The notes beneath the pieces were generated by a model. The model saw nothing but the letters and a program-made list of their open reading frames with translations. It searched no databases and was not told the origin of the DNA. From Microbacteriaceae bacterium (GTDB taxonomy: Bacteria; Actinomycetota; Actinomycetes; Actinomycetales; Microbacteriaceae), in NCBI GenBank assembly GCA_022701925.1, contig JAKONM010000203.1, forward strand, positions 1 to 9,711: a DNA stretch of 9,711 bases, given 5' to 3'. Positions 7,146 to 9,711 of the stretch are shown piece after piece. Within the stretch, counting starts at the first letter, position 1, and every line of letters begins with the position of its first letter. The position numbers and the translations under genes were made by a program.

Positions 7146-8364
7146 AACTGATCTCCGCACCGCCCGCGACCAGGTCTCCGTCCCCGCCTGGCGGAACGCG
7201 ATCATGGTCCTCTTCGCCCTCGGCGGGGTCGCCCTGTCGACCTGGGGCCCGCGCCTGCCGAGCATCCGCGACTCCCTCGCGGTCGGGGACGGGGTCATCG
7301 GGCTCGCGCTGGCCGGCGTGACGGTGGGTTCGATCGCCGGCCTCGGGGTGTCGGCGCTCTGGCTGGCCCGGTTCGGGCCGCTGGCCGCTCTTCGCGGCGC
7401 CGTGCTCGTGGTCGTCGTCGGGATCGTCGTCATCGCCGTCGGCGCAGGGCTGGCCGGATCGCTGCCGGTGACGGTGATCGGGTTCGTCGCCGTGGGGTTC
7501 GGCATCGGCAGCTTCGACGTGATGATCAACATCCAGGGCGCAGCGGTCGAGGCCGCCGCCGGTCGCACCCTGATGCCGCTGCTGCACGCGGCCTGGTCCG
7601 CCGGCGCGGTCGTGGGCTCCGCGATCGCGGCGGGCGCAGCCGCGCTGCGGGTGGAGTTCCAGTGGCAGTTCCTGGCGGAGGCGCTGCTGATCGGCCTGGC
7701 CGGCCTGGTCGCGACTCGGCACCTCCGAGCGCCGGAGGGGCAGGCGCTGCCCGTCGCGGCCGACCTGCGCACCTCGCTCGGCTCCCGCATCGGGGTCGCC
7801 CTGCGGCGCCTGCTCGACCTGCGCCTGCTGCTCATCGGGGTCGTCATGTTCGGCGCGGAGCTGGGCGAGGGCACCGCGAACAGCTGGCTGTCGCTGTCCG
7901 CCCGGGACGGGCACGGTCAGACCGAGACCGTCGCCGCGCTGTTCTTCACGGTGTTCGCGGTGTCGGAGACGGCGGCACGCGTGGCGGGCGGACCGCTGGT
8001 GGACCGCATCGGCCGGGCGATGACGATCCGGCTCACCGCGGCCCTCGGCGTGCTCGGGCTCGTGGTCTTCATCGTCGGGCAGCCGACGTGGCTCGTCATC
8101 GTCGGCGTGGTCCTCTGGGCGTTCGGCGTCTCGATGGGCTTCCCGCTGGGCATGTCGGCCGCCGCCGAGAGCGGGCGCGACGCCGCCGCCCGGGTCAGCG
8201 CCGTCGCCTCCCTGGGGTACCTGGCGAACCTCGCCGGGCCTCCCGTCATCGGCGGCGTCTCGGAGTCGGTGGGGCTGCTGAACGCCTTCTGGCTGGTCGC
8301 CGCCCTGCTCGCCGCGGCGTTCTTCGCCGCGGGAGCGCTGCGGAACCGGCCGGACCCGGAGTAG
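7132..8364 (+). CDS. MFS transporter, YbjJ-like
   Basis: Inner-membrane secondary transporter of 410 residues with about 12 hydrophobic helices, the normal length for the major facilitator superfamily. It resembles E. coli YbjJ by recall: STWGPRLPSIRDSL (36-49), NIQGAAVE (133-140) with MPLLH (148-152), LGEGTANSWLSL (244-255) followed by DGHG, and VLWAFGVSMGFPL (327-339). The second-half motif A is clear (GGPLVDRIGR, 286-295); its first-half counterpart is degenerate. The GTG start at 7132 fits the leaderless -10 and gives a short cytoplasmic N-terminus before TM1; the next in-frame ATG at 7204 would begin right at TM1. Substrate unknown: YbjJ relatives are related to sugar and efflux permeases. 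The upstream LacI-family gene and the operator over its start suggest induction by a small molecule, perhaps its own substrate. Confidence 0.92.
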   Translation: MNVHGTDLRTARDQVSVPAWRNAIMVLFALGGVALSTWGPRLPSIRDSLAVGDGVIGLALAGVTVGSIAGLGVSALWLARFGPLAALRGAVLVVVVGIVVIAVGAGLAGSLPVTVIGFVAVGFGIGSFDVMINIQGAAVEAAAGRTLMPLLHAAWSAGAVVGSAIAAGAAALRVEFQWQFLAEALLIGLAGLVATRHLRAPEGQALPVAADLRTSLGSRIGVALRRLLDLRLLLIGVVMFGAELGEGTANSWLSLSARDGHGQTETVAALFFTVFAVSETAARVAGGPLVDRIGRAMTIRLTAALGVLGLVVFIVGQPTWLVIVGVVLWAFGVSMGFPLGMSAAAESGRDAAARVSAVASLGYLANLAGPPVIGGVSESVGLLNAFWLVAALLAAAFFAAGALRNRPDPE

Positions 8365-8483
8365 GCCCGGCCGGCCGTCACTCCGGGATTCGTGTCGGAG
8401 CGGAGCGGCACGGCGGGCACGCCCTCTCCGCGAGTCGTCGACGAGCTCGATCCAGGCGCAGCCGCACGGTGCCCGACGTGCGC

Positions 8484-8510
8484 GCGACCGGGTCAGACCC
8501 GGGCGGTCGC
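8484..8510 (-). terminator. Candidate hairpin at the end of the CNNM gene
   Basis: CCGGGT (8488-8493) and ACCCGG (8497-8502) form a 6-bp stem with a 3-base loop that contains part of the TGA stop codon. An alternative outer stem pairs GCGACC (8484-8489) with GGTCGC (8505-8510). No T-run follows on either strand. It lies between convergent genes and may limit read-through, but being partly coding it could be fortuitous. The rest of the 8365-8492 gap holds nothing I recognise. Confidence 0.35.
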
Positions 8511-9530
8511 CCCGATCTCGCCGACCAGCACCTCGAGCACGTCCTCGAGGTAGAGCAGTCCGGTGGTCGCGCCGGCGTCGTCGTGCGTGCGGGCGACGTG
8601 CGCGCCGCGGCGGCGCATGGTCGCCATCGCGTCCTCGAGCTCGGCGTCCCGCGGCACCGCGGCGAGCTGCCGCAGCCGCTTCGCCGGGATCGGGGAGGAG
8701 AAGGCCTCTCCGCGCAGGTCCATGACGTCCTTCATGTGCACGTAGGACACCGGCTCGCCGTCGCGGTCGGTGACGACGTAGCGGGAGAAGCCGTGCTCGA
8801 CGACCGCCTGCTGCACGACCGCCGGCGTGGCGTCCGGGGGCAGCAGCACCATCTCGCGCAGCGGAACCTCGACGTCGTGCACGTGCTGCCCGGTGAACTC
8901 GAAGGCGCCGGCGAGGGTGCCGGACCGGTCCGAGAGCACGCCCTCGCGGGTGGACTGCTCCACGATGCCGGCGACCTCATCGAGCGTGTAGGTGCTCGTC
9001 GCCTCGTCCTTCGGCTGCACCCGGAAGAGCCGCAGCACCAGGTTGGCGATGCCGTTCAGCAGCCAGATCACCGGCCGGAGCACCTTGGACACGAACACCA
9101 GCGGGGGAGCGAGCAGCAGCGCCGCCCGGTCCGGCACGGAGAAGGACAGGTTCTTCGGCACCATCTCGCCGAACACGACGTGCAGGAAGGTCACCAGCAC
9201 GAGCGCGACGACGAAGGCGATCAGGCTGATCACCTCGGCCGAGAGCGCGGTGAGCCCCAGCGGGATCTCGAGCAGGTGGTGGATGGCCGGCTCGGAGACG
9301 TTCAGGATCAGCAGCGAGCAGACGGTGATGCCCAGCTGGCTCGTGGCGAGCATGAGCGTCGCGTGCTCCATCGCCCACAGCGTCGTCTTCGCGGCTCGAC
9401 CGCCAGCGGCGGCCCGCGGCTCGATCTGCGAGCGCCGGGCGGAGATCACGGCGAACTCGGCGCCGACGAAGAACGCGTTGCCGAGCAGCAGCACCACCAG
9501 CCAGGCGATGCCGGGCAGGTACTCACTCAT
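8493..9530 (-). CDS. CNNM/CorC-family membrane protein with two CBS domains (hemolysin family)
   Basis: Membrane protein of 345 residues of the CNNM (DUF21) family, whose studied members transport or regulate Mg2+ and other divalent cations. Residues 1-170 are the CNNM transmembrane domain: TM1 near 6-24, the conserved AEFAVISARR stretch (24-33), further hydrophobic helices about 57-78, 97-121 and 136-158, and the family motif GEMVPKNLSF (121-130). After an acidic linker helix (LDEVAGIVEQSTREGVL) comes a CBS pair (about 218-335, with HDVEVPLREMVLLP, GFSRYVVTDRDG and LLYLEDVLEVLVG), which by family binds adenine nucleotides. The protein ends just after the second CBS domain and has no CorC_HlyC domain, unlike its upstream partner. 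The ATG at 9530 is preferred over an upstream start at 9569, because it has an AAGGAG 7 bases before it and the extra 13 residues are not family-like. It overlaps the upstream gene by 8 bases. Confidence 0.93.
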   Translation of the reverse strand: MSEYLPGIAWLVVLLLGNAFFVGAEFAVISARRSQIEPRAAAGGRAAKTTLWAMEHATLMLATSQLGITVCSLLILNVSEPAIHHLLEIPLGLTALSAEVISLIAFVVALVLVTFLHVVFGEMVPKNLSFSVPDRAALLLAPPLVFVSKVLRPVIWLLNGIANLVLRLFRVQPKDEATSTYTLDEVAGIVEQSTREGVLSDRSGTLAGAFEFTGQHVHDVEVPLREMVLLPPDATPAVVQQAVVEHGFSRYVVTDRDGEPVSYVHMKDVMDLRGEAFSSPIPAKRLRQLAAVPRDAELEDAMATMRRRGAHVARTHDDAGATTGLLYLEDVLEVLVGEIGATARV

Positions 9531-9711
9531 GGGTCGGCTCCTTCTCGAGCGACGCGACGGCGCGGTCATGCGCGCTCGCCGTGGCGAGGTCGTGCTCGGG
9601 TTCGTCGGGCAGGTGGCGCAGGCGCACGATGCGGACGCCGTCCACGCGGTCCACCCGCAGGGTGCCGGCCGTTCGGGCGTCGGCGATCCGCACCTCGTCG
9701 CCGAGCTCCGG
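9523..9711 (-). CDS. C-terminal end of a second CNNM/CorC-family protein, truncated by the window
   Basis: On the minus strand the frame beginning at 9711 is open to a TGA at 9525-9523 and encodes 62 visible residues starting PELGDEVRIADARTAGTL; the remainder lies beyond the window. The pattern GDEV...AGTLRVDRVDGVRIVRLRHLP resembles the end of a CorC_HlyC (transporter-associated) domain, followed by a charged hydrophilic tail. Its stop lies inside the next gene, which starts at 9530, so the two overlap by 8 bases and are likely co-translated. Paired CNNM-type genes are common in actinobacteria, so this is most likely the CorC-domain-bearing paralogue. The assignment rests on a short fragment and on context. 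Confidence 0.65.
   Translation of the reverse strand, partial: PELGDEVRIADARTAGTLRVDRVDGVRIVRLRHLPDEPEHDLATASAHDRAVASLEKEPTHE
9538..9543 (-). promoter_or_regulatory. Ribosome binding site of the complete CNNM gene
   Basis: On the minus strand AAGGAG lies 7 bases before the ATG at 9530, inside the last codons of the upstream gene. It decides the start in favour of MSEYLPG rather than the longer form from 9569. Confidence 0.7.

Noticed and set aside
6937..7914. Minus-strand open frame of 325 residues opposite the regulator end and MFS start
   Set aside because: Gln/Asp/Arg-rich shadow sequence of the hydrophobic MFS gene with no recognisable family.
8563..8745. 60-residue plus-strand open frame inside the CNNM gene
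   Set aside because: Antisense to the CBS region, with no ribosome binding site or recognisable features.

Overview
The window is very GC-rich DNA with almost no spacing between genes, frequent GTG starts, ATGA start/stop overlaps and two apparently leaderless genes. That points to a high-GC actinobacterium, possibly Microbacteriaceae or a relative; the genus cannot be fixed from this sequence. I see no mobile element, tRNA, rRNA or CRISPR array.

Region 1 (1-5969, + strand) is an ABC export-type operon. It holds the C-terminal part of a large FtsX-like permease (cut by the window start), a complete 888-residue double-FtsX permease, and two ATPases of the LolD/MacB type. All three junctions are 4-base ATGA overlaps, so the four products are probably translated in a coupled way and may form one assembly with two unlike permeases and two unlike ATPases. 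The first ATPase has a C-terminal tail that looks like an AbrB/MazE-type swapped-hairpin domain, an unusual addition to an ABC ATPase. The cargo is unknown. A strong hairpin at 5995-6027 probably ends the operon.

Region 2 (about 6040-8364, + strand) is a regulator-transporter pair: a LacI-family repressor, then a 12-helix MFS transporter resembling E. coli YbjJ. Both start at a GTG placed exactly 6 bases after a TANNNT -10 hexamer, the layout of leaderless actinobacterial transcripts. The MFS start codon lies inside a perfect 16-bp palindrome with a central CG (7130-7145), very like the symmetric lac operator core. The simplest reading is that the LacI protein represses the transporter by binding across its transcription and translation start. 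The effector and the transported compound are unknown.

Region 3 (8493-9711, - strand, convergent with region 2) holds two adjacent CNNM/CorC-type membrane proteins with an 8-base overlap: one complete copy without a C-terminal CorC_HlyC domain, and upstream of it the last 62 residues of a second protein that looks like such a domain. By family, these are likely divalent-cation (Mg2+) transport proteins. A hairpin over the stop codon at 8484-8510 may separate the converging transcription units.
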